Source of the DNA: an uncultured Clostridia bacterium
GTDB taxonomy: Bacteria; Bacillota; Clostridia; TANB77; CAG-508
DNA length: 36,605 nt
Assembly: GCA_947630445.1 (NCBI GenBank)
Contig: CANRHQ010000011.1
Span: forward strand, 1 to 36,605
Reading direction: 5' to 3'
Part shown: one piece after another, positions 1-8,070 of the stretch
Layout: every line of letters starts with the position of its first letter
How positions within the stretch are numbered: position 1 is the stretch's first letter
The notes under the pieces: generated by a model
Seen by the model: the letters and a program-made list of their open reading frames with translations, nothing else
Databases searched by the model: none
What the model was told of the DNA's origin: nothing
Made by a program: the position numbers and the translations under genes

Positions 1-8
1 AAATAAAA

Positions 9-39
9 AAGATAGTATCTATTATGGTACTATCTTTTC
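9..39 (-). terminator. Stem-loop at the end of the small minus-strand gene
   Basis: AAGATAGTA (10-18) pairs with TACTATCTT (27-35), and on the minus strand the right side runs into TTTTTTATTT. The stem overlaps the TAG stop of the 57-residue gene. This fits an intrinsic terminator for leftward transcription. Confidence 0.6.
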
Positions 40-203
40 TTACCTTGTTTCTTTTGACCAGGAATAACAATATTTTTAGGTCCTTTATCTTTGCTTTTTG
101 GCTTAACAGCATTAATATGCTCATAAACAGGAGAGATAACTAAATTAGAACCATCTCCGTTAATGATTTCTATTTTCTTTTTATCTTTTTTTTCATTAGA
201 CAT
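30..203 (-). CDS. Small basic hypothetical protein, 57 aa
   Basis: I do not recognise a family. The protein is Lys-rich at both ends (MSNEKKDKKK at the N-terminus, KKQGKKR at the C-terminus) around a short hydrophobic centre, IINGDGSNLVISPVYEHIN. It has no membrane segment or signal peptide. The ATG at 203 is preferred over the in-frame GTG at 218 because GAGGGG (217-212) is then a well-placed ribosome binding site, which the GTG would overlap. It is transcribed divergently from scpB and ends in a stem-loop. The strong ribosome binding site and terminator make it a credible gene. The charge suggests nucleic-acid or ribosome contact, but that is only inference. Confidence 0.6.
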   Translation of the reverse strand: MSNEKKDKKKIEIINGDGSNLVISPVYEHINAVKPKSKDKGPKNIVIPGQKKQGKKR

Positions 204-361
204 AATGCCACCCCTCACAATTTTTTTTTAATATTACCATAAAAAAATAGAAAAGTAAATATATTTTAATTGATTTTTATATTGCAAAAACAATAAATGA
301 AAAAAATATGGAAACAACTGAAAAATCTAGCTGCTTTTTTACCAGAAAAGCCGAAAAAACC

Positions 362-391
362 TTGACATAAAGCAAAAAAAATGAGAAAATA
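362..391 (+). promoter_or_regulatory. Candidate sigma-A promoter for scpB
   Basis: A perfect -35 TTGACA (362-367) is followed after 17-18 bp by a weak -10 (GAAAAT 385-390 or AAAATA 386-391). It lies 26 bp upstream of the scpB start and follows the divergent gene, so a promoter is expected here. Confidence 0.5.
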
Positions 392-416
392 ATAACATTA
401 AAAAGGAAGGATTTAC

Positions 417-1001
417 ATGGAAATAGAAAAAGTAAAATCAATAATAGAAGCAATATTATTTTCAGCAGGGAGAGCAGTATCAATAGAAGAATTAATATTA
501 GCATTAGAAATGGAAAAAGAAAAAATAGAAACAATAATTAGAAACATGCAAGAAGACTATAAAACAAGAGGAATAGAAATAATAAAAATAGAAGACAAAT
601 ATCAATTATGTACCAAAAAAGAATATTATGAATATGTATATCAAGTATTAGATAAAAGAGCAAAACCAAATTTATCTACAGCAGCATTAGAAACACTTGC
701 AATAATAGCATATAATCAAAGGGCAACAAGAGCTGAAATAGAAGCTATAAGAGGAGTAAACAGTGATGGAACAATATACAAACTATTAGATTATGGATTA
801 ATAGAAGATGCAGGCAAAGCTGATTTACCGGGTAGACCAACAACATACAAAACAACATCAGAGTTTTTGAAAATGTTTGGCTATGAAACATTAGAAAATT
901 TACCAGAGTTGCCGAGATATAAATTAGATGCAAACAGACAAATAGTAATAGATGAATTAATAGAAGAAAAAGTAGAGCAAAAAAATATGGAGGGAGAATA
1001 A
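417..1001 (+). CDS. scpB: Segregation and condensation protein B
   Basis: ScpB is the winged-helix kleisin partner of the SMC-ScpA complex that organises and segregates the chromosome. The 194-residue product has the family layout of two winged-helix domains. It opens with IIEAILFSAGRAVSIEEL and carries the hallmark second-domain stretch AALETLAIIAYNQ (about residues 90-102), then IRGVNSDGTIYKLLDYGLIE and PGRPTTYKTT. A GGAAGG ribosome binding site lies just upstream of the ATG. The gene ends one base before proS, so the two are co-transcribed. scpA is not in the window; in many Firmicutes it sits beside scpB, so here it must lie elsewhere. Confidence 0.95.
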   Translation: MEIEKVKSIIEAILFSAGRAVSIEELILALEMEKEKIETIIRNMQEDYKTRGIEIIKIEDKYQLCTKKEYYEYVYQVLDKRAKPNLSTAALETLAIIAYNQRATRAEIEAIRGVNSDGTIYKLLDYGLIEDAGKADLPGRPTTYKTTSEFLKMFGYETLENLPELPRYKLDANRQIVIDELIEEKVEQKNMEGE

Positions 1002-1002
1002 A

Positions 1003-2286
1003 ATGAAATTATCACAGACAGGAATGGGAGTTACAAAATTAAATAATTTAGATGAAATGTATCCAGGACAAAGTATATTATTACAAACAGGTCAATTAGT
1101 ACAATATGGGGCAGGTCTTTTTGGATATAACACAATACCACTATTAGTAAGAAGAAATATAGAAAAAATAATAACAGAAACATTAAATAAATATGGATGT
1201 ATAGAAGTATTATTACCAACATTACAACCAGATACAATATGGAAAAATTCAGGAAGATATGAACACTATATACAAGAAGGAACAATGTTAATAACAGAAT
1301 CTAATAAAGGAACATTTTGTTTAGCACCAACTGGAGAAGAAGCAATGTTAGAATTTGCTAGAGAAAAACTAAAATCATATAAAAATTTACCTGTAACATA
1401 TTATCAAATAGGAGAAAAATTTAGAAATGAGATAAGAACAAGAGGATATATGTTAAGAGGAAAAGCATTTCCTATGTTAGATGCATATAGCTTTGACAAA
1501 AACGAGGAAGATATGTCAAAATCTTATTATAATATTAGAAAGGCATTTCTAGAGATATTTGATAAAATCGGATTAAAAGTAATTCCAATAGTTGCAGACA
1601 ATGGTGCAATGGGAGGAAAAAAATCAGAAGAATTTATGCTTATATCAGAACAGGGCGAAGATAAAATACTATATAATGAACAAACAGGAGTAGGCTTAAA
1701 TAAAGAAATTTTAGATAGAGAAGATTATAAAACATATTTAAAAGAAGAATATGGAATAGAAAATTTAGACAATTTTAAAGAAATAAAAACAATGGAATTA
1801 GGACATATTTTCCAACTAGGAACAAGATATTCAGAAATGATGAATGGAAAATACATAAATCAAGAAGGAAAAGAAACATTATATTATATGGGATGTTATG
1901 GAATAGGAGTTAGTAGAACAGTAGCAGCATTATATGAACAATGTATTATAAAAAATCAAAAAGAAGAACCATGTGGATTTGTACTTCCAAAAGAAGTAGC
2001 ACCATTTAAAGTTCAAATAGTACCAAAAATAGAAAATGAAGAAAAAATGCAAATAGCATTAAAACTATATAATGAACTAAAAGAAAAAGGCATTGGTGTA
2101 ATATTAGATGATAGAGAAAATATCACAATGGGAGCAAAAATAAAAGATGTTAAAATATTAGGAACACCATATATGATAGTTATAGGGGATAAAACAGAAG
2201 GAGATAAATTAGAGCTTGAGGATAATTTAACAGGTGAAAAAATAACTCTTTCATTTGATGAAATAATTTATAAAAAATGGTTGTAA
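1003..2286 (+). CDS. proS: Prolyl-tRNA synthetase, short form lacking the INS editing domain
   Basis: This class II synthetase charges tRNA-Pro. Motif 1 is in the first 70 residues. Motif 2 starts at YQIGEKFRNE (residue 134) and ends in DAYSF. Motif 3 is GCYGIGVSRTVAA (297-309). A C-terminal anticodon-binding domain begins at the APFKVQIVP stretch. At 427 residues it is about 140 shorter than the E. coli-type enzyme. The YbaK-like INS domain, which removes mischarged Ala between motifs 2 and 3, is reduced to about 55 residues. The TXE loop reads LAPTGEE rather than the common GPTHEE, and motif 2 ends PMLDAYSF rather than the usual MKDAYSF. It could be the only ProRS or a divergent second copy; the window cannot tell. 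Confidence 0.85.
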   Translation: MKLSQTGMGVTKLNNLDEMYPGQSILLQTGQLVQYGAGLFGYNTIPLLVRRNIEKIITETLNKYGCIEVLLPTLQPDTIWKNSGRYEHYIQEGTMLITESNKGTFCLAPTGEEAMLEFAREKLKSYKNLPVTYYQIGEKFRNEIRTRGYMLRGKAFPMLDAYSFDKNEEDMSKSYYNIRKAFLEIFDKIGLKVIPIVADNGAMGGKKSEEFMLISEQGEDKILYNEQTGVGLNKEILDREDYKTYLKEEYGIENLDNFKEIKTMELGHIFQLGTRYSEMMNGKYINQEGKETLYYMGCYGIGVSRTVAALYEQCIIKNQKEEPCGFVLPKEVAPFKVQIVPKIENEEKMQIALKLYNELKEKGIGVILDDRENITMGAKIKDVKILGTPYMIVIGDKTEGDKLELEDNLTGEKITLSFDEIIYKKWL

Positions 2287-2309
2287 AAATGAAAAAAAAT
2301 TGATATACT
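2281..2309 (+). promoter_or_regulatory. Candidate sigma-A promoter for the Asp23 operon
   Basis: TTGTAA (2281-2286), a 17-bp spacer and TATACT (2304-2309) overlap the proS stop and lie 49 bp upstream of the Asp23 start. A small stem AAAATAG/CTATTTT with a GAAA loop follows (2316-2333), within the presumed 5' leader. Confidence 0.55.
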
Positions 2310-2357
2310 TATACAAAAATAGGAAACTATTTTAAACCTAAAAAGGAGGGTAAATCT

Positions 2358-2789
2358 ATGGAAGAAAAAAAAGAGGAAATACCAGAAATCACAGAAAATG
2401 TAGAAGGATCAAATGATGGAATAAAAATATCAAATGATGTAGTAGCTGTAATTGCAGGTGTAGCTGTATCAGAAGTACCAGGAGTAGCTAGTATGTCAGG
2501 AGGATTTGCAGGAGGAATTACAGAAGTATTAAGTGGAAAGAAAAATCTATCAAGAGGAATAAAAGTAGATGCAGATGAAAAGGATGTAAAAATAGATGTA
2601 AATATTATAGTAGAATATGGATCTAGAATTCCAGATGTAGCATTTGAAATTCAAAATAGAGTAAAAAAAGCAGTAGAAAGTATGACAGGATTAAAAGTAT
2701 TAGAAGTTAATGTTCATGTACAAGGAGTAAAAACAGAAAGAGAAGAAAAAGAAGAAGAGGAAGAAAAAGAGAACAACAAAGAAGAATAA
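2358..2789 (+). CDS. Asp23/Gls24 family envelope stress protein
   Basis: The 143-residue product carries the Asp23 (DUF322) domain at about residues 20-125: ISNDVVAVIAGVAVSEVPGV, then the Gly-rich SGGFAGGITEVLSGKK and the late VLEVNVHVQGV. A highly acidic Glu/Lys tail ends the protein. Asp23 proteins are abundant, membrane-associated cytoplasmic proteins linked to cell-envelope homeostasis and alkaline stress in Staphylococcus. The ribosome binding site AAGGAGGG is strong. The next two genes encode its usual membrane partners (AmaP and DUF2273), so these three form the conserved Asp23 operon, here leading into nusB-xseA. Confidence 0.92.
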   Translation: MEEKKEEIPEITENVEGSNDGIKISNDVVAVIAGVAVSEVPGVASMSGGFAGGITEVLSGKKNLSRGIKVDADEKDVKIDVNIIVEYGSRIPDVAFEIQNRVKKAVESMTGLKVLEVNVHVQGVKTEREEKEEEEEKENNKEE

Positions 2790-2810
2790 ATAAAGAATGG
2801 AGTAATAAAA

Positions 2811-3368
2811 ATGAAATTTTTAGAAAGATTAGTATTAGTAATATATTCATATATAATATTAATATTAGCTGTAATATTAGGATTATTAATTTTTAATTGG
2901 ATTGAACTTGAACCAATTGTAAAAATGTTAGAAACTCAACTAACAGGAATAGTATCATCAAAAGTAATATTAGGAGTATGTATTGTATTTATACTATTAT
3001 CAATAAAATGTATATTTTTTGATGAAAGATCAAAAGAGAAAATGAAAGAATCACAAGGCATTTTATTAAAAAATGAAAATGGAGAATTAATGATAACAAA
3101 AGAAACAATAGACAATATGGTAAAAACTGCTATTGTAGGTTTTGCTAATATAACAGAATGTAATACAAAAATAGATGTAGATAATGATAACCAAATAAAA
3201 ATTACATTATATATAACAGTATATGATAATGTAATAATAAAAGAATTAGCAAGTAACTTACAAAACAAAGTAAAAGAGACAGTAAAAAAAGTATCAGATT
3301 TAGATGTAAAAGAAGTTAATGTAAGAATAATGAAAATACAAACAGCTAAAAAAGATATTGAAGAATAG
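2811..3368 (+). CDS. amaP: Alkaline-shock response membrane anchor protein AmaP
   Basis: AmaP tethers Asp23 to the membrane. The 185-residue product has two N-terminal membrane helices (about residues 6-28 and 52-70), followed by a cytoplasmic domain with the same beta-alpha pattern as Asp23, ending in LDVKEVNVRIMKIQ, which parallels LKVLEVNVHVQGV of the upstream gene. It sits 21 bp downstream of the Asp23 gene and 11 bp upstream of the DUF2273 gene. The assignment rests on this layout plus the domain pattern. Confidence 0.85.
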   Translation: MKFLERLVLVIYSYIILILAVILGLLIFNWIELEPIVKMLETQLTGIVSSKVILGVCIVFILLSIKCIFFDERSKEKMKESQGILLKNENGELMITKETIDNMVKTAIVGFANITECNTKIDVDNDNQIKITLYITVYDNVIIKELASNLQNKVKETVKKVSDLDVKEVNVRIMKIQTAKKDIEE

Positions 3369-3379
3369 GATGGTTAAGA

Positions 3380-3583
3380 ATGGATAATTTTAAGAATTTT
3401 TTAACTAAATATAGAGGTGCAATCATAGGAATAATAGTAGCAATACTAATATTATGTACCAGATTATATCAACTAATATTAGCAATTATATTATTATTTA
3501 TAGGAGCAGTTGTAGGAAATTATATTCAACAAAACAAATATGATGTTAAAGAGAAAATCAAAAATTTTATTGATAGATTATAA
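3380..3583 (+). CDS. DUF2273 small membrane protein
   Basis: A 67-residue protein with two closely spaced hydrophobic helices (about residues 13-27 and 29-47) separated by CTRLYQ, and a basic cytoplasmic tail. DUF2273 proteins of this size and topology are standard third members of Asp23 operons. Their biochemical function is not established; a role in the Asp23/AmaP membrane assembly is inferred from gene order. Confidence 0.8.
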   Translation: MDNFKNFLTKYRGAIIGIIVAILILCTRLYQLILAIILLFIGAVVGNYIQQNKYDVKEKIKNFIDRL

Positions 3584-3600
3584 GGAAGGAACAAATAATA

Positions 3601-4011
3601 ATGAAAAGATCAGCAATTAGAGAATTGGCATTTAGACTTATATATAGTTTGGAAATCCAAAAATCAGAAGAACTAGAAGAACAAATTGATTTATATATAG
3701 AATGTAATGATATAGAGGAAGAACAAGCCAAAGAATACATAAGAGACACAATAAATGGAATAAACGAGCATATAAATGAAATAAAAAACTTAATAGAAAA
3801 AAATCTAAAAGCTGATTGGACAATAGACAGAATCTCAAAAATAGATTTAAGTCTATTAAAACTTTCGATATATGAAATCAAATATAAAAAAATTCCATAT
3901 AAAGTAGCAATAAATGAGGTTTTAGAATTAGCTAAAAAATATGGAGAAGAAACCTCTAAAAATTTCATAAACGGAATATTAGCAAGTATTGTAAAAGAAT
4001 TAGGAGAATAA
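3601..4011 (+). CDS. nusB: Transcription antitermination factor NusB
   Basis: NusB binds boxA RNA with S10 (NusE) and promotes processive transcription of rRNA operons. The 136-residue all-helical product is of normal length and shows the family landmarks: an [11 protein letters not shown] start, [18 protein letters not shown] in the C-terminal half, and the closing [26 protein letters not shown]. The AAGGAAGG ribosome binding site is well placed. xseA begins 3 bp after its stop, the common Firmicutes arrangement. Confidence 0.95.
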   Translation: MKRSAIRELAFRLIYSLEIQKSEELEEQIDLYIECNDIEEEQAKEYIRDTINGINEHINEIKNLIEKNLKADWTIDRISKIDLSLLKLSIYEIKYKKIPYKVAINEVLELAKKYGEETSKNFINGILASIVKELGE

Positions 4012-4014
4012 CAA

Positions 4015-5202
4015 ATGAAATATAATGCAGTAACAGTTACACAATTAAATAAATATTTAAAAGACAGATTTGATGAAGATGAAAATTTAAGTGCAATACT
4101 AGTAAAAGGAGAAATTTCCAACTTTAAAAACCATTACACAGGACATCTATATTTTACATTGAAAGACGAGAATTCGTTAATAAAATGTATAATGTTTAAA
4201 AGCTATGCTGAAAAGTTAGATTTTAAACCAAAAGATGGAATGAAAGTAATGGTTTTTGGGTCTGTATCAGTATTTGAACGAGATGGTGTATATCAAATAT
4301 ATGTAAAATCAATACTTGAGGATGGAATGGGAGATTTACATGAAAAATTTGAAAAATTAAAAATGCAACTAGAACAAGAAGGACTTTTTAAAGAAGAACA
4401 TAAAAAACAAATTCCATTATATCCTAAAATAGTAGGAGTGTTAACATCACAAACAGGAGCTGTAATAAGAGATATAATCAATGTATCAACAAGAAGAAAC
4501 CCAAATGTATATATAAGATTACTTCCTGTACCAGTACAAGGACCAGGGGCAGCAGAAAAAATTGTAGAAAAAATAAAATTAATGAATGAACAAAAACTAG
4601 CAGATGTAATAATACTTGGAAGAGGAGGAGGTTCATTAGAAGATTTATGGCCATTTAATGAAGAAATTGTTGCAAGAGCAATTTACGAATCAGAAATTCC
4701 AATAATTTCAGCAGTAGGACATGAAACAGACTTTACAATTGCAGATTTTGTTGCAGATTTAAGAGCACCAACACCATCAGCAGCTGCAGAATTAGCAGTA
4801 CCAGATGTATATGAATTAAAACAAAAAATTAGAAATTATCAAAATAGAGCAAGAATATCATTAAAAAAGAAAATAGAATTAATGCGTTTAAGATATGAAA
4901 AATGTATGAAAGCAAAAGTATTTACAGATCCAACAAGAAAAATAAAAGATAATTATATGTTATTAGATAAATATATAAAACAAATGGAAAATAGAATAAA
5001 ATTAACACATAAAGACAAACAAACCCAATTTATAGAATTAATAACAAAACTAGACACATTAAGTCCTTTAAAAACATTAGCAAGAGGTTATTGCTTAACA
5101 GAAAAAGAAAATAAAATAATAAAAAGTGTAAAGCAATTAAAACAAAATGATGAAATAAATATAAAATTCTATGATGGAGAAAAACAAGCAAAAGTACTAT
5201 AA
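4015..5202 (+). CDS. xseA: Exonuclease VII large subunit
   Basis: XseA is the catalytic subunit of exonuclease VII, which degrades single-stranded DNA from both ends in repair. The 395-residue product has an N-terminal OB-fold (about 1-100, VTQLNKYLK ... LYFTLKD). The nuclease core includes GRGGGSLEDLWPFNEE (from residue 202) and SAVGHETDFTIADFVADLRA with APTPSAAAE. A charged coiled-coil region follows, and the family ending is LSPLKTLARGYCL. The start ATG lies 3 bp after nusB. Its small subunit xseB is downstream, but one unrelated membrane-protein gene lies between. Confidence 0.96.
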   Translation: MKYNAVTVTQLNKYLKDRFDEDENLSAILVKGEISNFKNHYTGHLYFTLKDENSLIKCIMFKSYAEKLDFKPKDGMKVMVFGSVSVFERDGVYQIYVKSILEDGMGDLHEKFEKLKMQLEQEGLFKEEHKKQIPLYPKIVGVLTSQTGAVIRDIINVSTRRNPNVYIRLLPVPVQGPGAAEKIVEKIKLMNEQKLADVIILGRGGGSLEDLWPFNEEIVARAIYESEIPIISAVGHETDFTIADFVADLRAPTPSAAAELAVPDVYELKQKIRNYQNRARISLKKKIELMRLRYEKCMKAKVFTDPTRKIKDNYMLLDKYIKQMENRIKLTHKDKQTQFIELITKLDTLSPLKTLARGYCLTEKENKIIKSVKQLKQNDEINIKFYDGEKQAKVL

Positions 5203-5221
5203 AATTTTGGGGAGGATAAAA

Positions 5222-5656
5222 ATGAGAAATGAAGTAAAACAAAAAATATTAACGATAATAATAGTAGTTGCAATAATTGCAATAATCGGAATTGTTTTTT
5301 ATGCAATACTAACACAAGTTAATTCAGATATTAATACACAACCTACAGAAGAACCCAAAACAGATATAAATGAATCACAAACTCCTGAAAATCCAACTGA
5401 AGAACCGGAAGAAAAAGAACCGGAAGAATATGTGGGAAAAGAAGAAACAAATAATAATAATGATAATGATGAACAAATTTCAAAAGAAGATAAAGCAATA
5501 CAATTAGTAAAAGAAGAATGGGGAGAAGATGACACTGTAACTTTTAATATTGAACAAAAAAAAGAAGATATATATTATGTTGCAGTAAAAAGTGAAACAT
5601 CTGTATTGGCTTGGTATGAAGTAGATACAAATACATGGGAAGTAAAAGAATATTAG
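5222..5656 (+). CDS. Membrane-anchored hypothetical protein with Pro/Glu linker, 144 aa
   Basis: No family is recognised. The product has one N-terminal membrane helix (about 9-31), then a Pro/Glu/Asn-rich linker with repeated EEP elements and an Asn/Asp stretch (about 38-92). A compact C-terminal domain follows (about 93-144) with DKAIQLVKEEWGEDD and a beta-rich AWYEVDTNTWEVKEY ending. By topology the C-terminal part is outside the cytoplasm. The start was set at 5222 because GGGGAGG lies 7 bp upstream; an earlier in-frame ATG would overlap xseA and has no such site. It splits xseA from xseB, so its expression is tied to them, but nothing indicates a role in exonuclease VII. Confidence 0.75.
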   Translation: MRNEVKQKILTIIIVVAIIAIIGIVFYAILTQVNSDINTQPTEEPKTDINESQTPENPTEEPEEKEPEEYVGKEETNNNNDNDEQISKEDKAIQLVKEEWGEDDTVTFNIEQKKEDIYYVAVKSETSVLAWYEVDTNTWEVKEY

Positions 5657-5671
5657 AAAGAGGATAAAAAA

Positions 5672-5893
5672 ATGAATAAAGAAAACTTTGAAGATTCAAT
5701 GTCAAAATTAGAAAAAATAGTAACAGAATTAGAAAATGAAAACTTAAATCTTGATGAATCAGTTGCAAAATTTGAGGAAGGAATGAAAATTTCTAAACAA
5801 TGTAGTAAAATATTAGAAGAAGCTGAAAAGAAAATAACCATTTTACTTGAAGAAGATGGTAAAGTAAAAGAAGAAAACTTTAGTGCAGAATAA
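5672..5893 (+). CDS. xseB: Exonuclease VII small subunit
   Basis: A 73-residue helical protein with the XseB pattern FEDSMSKLEKIVTELENE, LDESVAKFEEGMKISKQCS and LEEAEKKITIL. It is the regulatory small subunit that binds the XseA coiled coil in several copies. The length is normal for the family. It follows the membrane-protein gene by 15 bp and precedes the YuiD-like gene by 19 bp. Confidence 0.93.
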   Translation: MNKENFEDSMSKLEKIVTELENENLNLDESVAKFEEGMKISKQCSKILEEAEKKITILLEEDGKVKEENFSAE

Positions 5894-5912
5894 TTAAAAG
5901 GGGAAAACGAAA

Positions 5913-6353
5913 ATGAATGATCTTCAAAAGATGATAACAAATAAATATATATATATACCATTTTTAATATGGTTTTGTATACAAACATTTAAAGTAATAT
6001 ATGATTTAATAACAACAAAAAAATTTAATTTCAAAAGAATAATGGGAGCAGGAGGAATGCCAAGCTCTCATTCAGCAGTAGTAACAAGTTTAGCTACATT
6101 AATAGGTAAAAATGAAGGTTTAGATAGTACAATATTTGCACTTTCATTGATTTTTGCAATAGTAGTTATGTATGATGCGGCAGGAGTTAGAAGAGCTGCT
6201 GGAAAACAAGCACATTTATTAAATAAAATAATTGAAACGCCAGGACTTACAAATGTTGAAGTACAAGAAAGATTAGTAGAAGTTTTAGGACATACACCAC
6301 TACAAGTATTTGTAGGAGCAGCAATAGGAATTATAATAGGTATTATTGCATAA
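5913..6353 (+). CDS. Divergent PAP2 family membrane protein (DUF212, YuiD-like)
   Basis: The 146-residue product matches the DUF212/divergent PAP2 family. It has a first membrane helix, then GAGGMPSSHSAVVTSLATLIG, a second helix, MYDAAGVRRAAGKQA, and a C-terminal LGHTPLQVFVGAAIGIIIG. The SSHS and GHTP elements resemble phosphatidic acid phosphatase motifs. Enzymatic activity is not established for this branch. An undecaprenyl- or lipid-phosphate function is a family-level guess only. Confidence 0.88.
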   Translation: MNDLQKMITNKYIYIPFLIWFCIQTFKVIYDLITTKKFNFKRIMGAGGMPSSHSAVVTSLATLIGKNEGLDSTIFALSLIFAIVVMYDAAGVRRAAGKQAHLLNKIIETPGLTNVEVQERLVEVLGHTPLQVFVGAAIGIIIGIIA

Positions 6354-6374
6354 TAATACAAAGGAGGTTGCAAA

Positions 6375-8021
6375 ATGACAGATATAGAAATAGCAAGAAA
6401 TGTGGAATTAAAAAAGATAACAGAAATAGCAAAAGAAATAAATATAGATGAAGAAAATTTAGAGTTATATGGAAAATATAAAGCTAAAATAGTAGAAACA
6501 AAAAATAATAAAGATGGAAAACTAATTTTAGTTACAGCAATGAGTCCAACACCATTAGGAGAAGGAAAAACTACAATATCAATATCAATTGCTGATGGGT
6601 TAAAAAGAATAGGAAAAAAATCTATTTTGGCATTAAGAGAACCATCACTTGGACCAGTATTTGGAATAAAAGGAGGGGCAACAGGAGGAGGACATGCTCA
6701 AGTTGCACCAATGGAAGATATAAATTTACATTTTACTGGAGATATACATGCAATAACTTCAGCTAATAACTTATTATCTGCAATAATTGACAATCATATA
6801 TACCATGGAAATGAATTAGAAATAGAAAAAGTATTATGGAAGAGATGTGTAGACTTAAATGATAGACAATTAAGAAAAGTAGAAACAGGTCTATCAAAAG
6901 AAAATAAAATAGTACCAAGAGAAGATAGTTTTGATATAACTGTAGCATCAGAAGTAATGGCTATACTTTGTTTAGCAACAAGTATAGAAGATTTAAAAAC
7001 AAAATTAGGAAACATATTAATAGGATATAATAAAAAGGGAAATCCAGTTTATGCTAAAGATTTAAAAGCAGAAGGAAGCATGACAGTATTATTAAAAGAT
7101 GCTATAAAGCCAAACCTTGTGCAAACATTAGAACATACTCCAGCAATAATACATGGAGGTCCATTTGCCAATATTGCACATGGATGTAATTCAGTAATTG
7201 CAACAAAGATGGCAATGAAGCTAGCAGATTATACTGTTACAGAAGCTGGATTTGGTGCTGATTTAGGTGCAGAAAAATTTTTAGATATAAAATGTAGAAA
7301 GGCAAATATAAAACCAAATGCAGTAGTATGTGTTGCAACAATAAAGGCATTAAAATATCATGGTGGAGCATCAAAAGAACATATACAAGAAGAAAATATG
7401 GAATGTTTAAAAAAGGGAATGAGCAACATTTACAGACATGTTGAAAATTTAAAAGACAAATTTGGATTAAATGTAGTAGTAGCAATAAATAAATATAATA
7501 CTGATACAAAACAAGAACTTGAATATGTTCAAAATGAATTATCAAAAAAACAAATTACTTCAAGTATAGTAGAAAGTTGGGCAAAAGGTGGAGAAGGAGC
7601 TATAGATATTGCTAACAAATTAGTAGATATTGTAGAAAAACCAGACAACTTTAAATATATATATAATTTAGAAGAGCCAATAAAAGAAAAAATAAATAAA
7701 GTTGCATTAAATATATATGGAGCAAAAGGTGTTAACTATTCAGAAGAGGCTATAAAAAATATTGAAAAAATAGAAAAATTAGGTTATGAAAAATTACCAA
7801 TTTGTATAGCTAAAACACAATATTCATTTTCAGATGATGCAAAAAAATTAGAATGTGATGAACCTTTTGAAATTAATGTAAGAGATGTAGAACTCAAAGC
7901 AGGAGCTGGATTTATTGTGGTACTTGCAGGAAAAATAATGACAATGCCAGGACTACCTAAAGTTCCGGCAGCAGAAACTATAGATATAGATCAAAATGGC
8001 GAAATAGTAGGAATATTTTAA
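6375..8021 (+). CDS. fhs: Formate--tetrahydrofolate ligase
   Basis: This enzyme makes 10-formyltetrahydrofolate from formate, ATP and THF, feeding purine and fMet synthesis and, in acetogens, the Wood-Ljungdahl pathway. The 548-residue length is typical. The P-loop TPLGEGKTT lies at residues 59-67. It is followed by LREPSLGPVFGIKGGATGGG, HFTGDIHAI, FANIAHGCNS and the C-terminal TMPGLPKVPAAE. The AAGGAGG ribosome binding site is strong. No other folate or acetyl-CoA pathway gene is in the window, so acetogenesis cannot be inferred. Confidence 0.97.
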   Translation: MTDIEIARNVELKKITEIAKEINIDEENLELYGKYKAKIVETKNNKDGKLILVTAMSPTPLGEGKTTISISIADGLKRIGKKSILALREPSLGPVFGIKGGATGGGHAQVAPMEDINLHFTGDIHAITSANNLLSAIIDNHIYHGNELEIEKVLWKRCVDLNDRQLRKVETGLSKENKIVPREDSFDITVASEVMAILCLATSIEDLKTKLGNILIGYNKKGNPVYAKDLKAEGSMTVLLKDAIKPNLVQTLEHTPAIIHGGPFANIAHGCNSVIATKMAMKLADYTVTEAGFGADLGAEKFLDIKCRKANIKPNAVVCVATIKALKYHGGASKEHIQEENMECLKKGMSNIYRHVENLKDKFGLNVVVAINKYNTDTKQELEYVQNELSKKQITSSIVESWAKGGEGAIDIANKLVDIVEKPDNFKYIYNLEEPIKEKINKVALNIYGAKGVNYSEEAIKNIEKIEKLGYEKLPICIAKTQYSFSDDAKKLECDEPFEINVRDVELKAGAGFIVVLAGKIMTMPGLPKVPAAETIDIDQNGEIVGIF

Positions 8022-8039
8022 TCAATCTTAGACATACTA
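8011..8039 (+). promoter_or_regulatory. Candidate sigma-F/sigma-G promoter of gpr
   Basis: GAATA (8011-8015), a 17-bp spacer and CATACTA (8033-8039) match the forespore-type consensus GHATR and CATNHTA at every position. The site is 32 bp upstream of gpr, a gene under sigma-F/G control in Bacillus. The -35 lies inside the end of fhs. Confidence 0.7.
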
Positions 8040-8059
8040 ATAAAAATTAGTATATCTAA
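8028..8059 (+). other. Inverted repeat between fhs and gpr
   Basis: TTAGACATACTAAT (8028-8041) pairs with ATTAGTATATCTAA (8046-8059) around an AAAA loop, with one mismatch. No T-run follows. The right arm touches the gpr ribosome binding site (AAGGAGG, 8058-8064). In fhs read-through RNA the hairpin could mask gpr translation, whereas a transcript starting at the forespore promoter would lack most of the left arm. Confidence 0.55.
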
Positions 8060-8070
8060 GGAGGATTATC

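Noticed and set aside
277..534. Minus-strand Leu/Phe-rich frame overlapping scpB
   Set aside because: Antisense shadow of an AT-rich coding strand; no ribosome binding site and low-complexity composition. The many similar Leu-rich minus-strand frames over plus genes were left out for the same reason.
2316..2333. AAAATAG-GAAA-CTATTTT hairpin as proS terminator
   Set aside because: Only 7 bp, A/T-rich and followed by TTAAACC, not a T-run; it is downstream of a promoter candidate and more likely part of the Asp23 leader.
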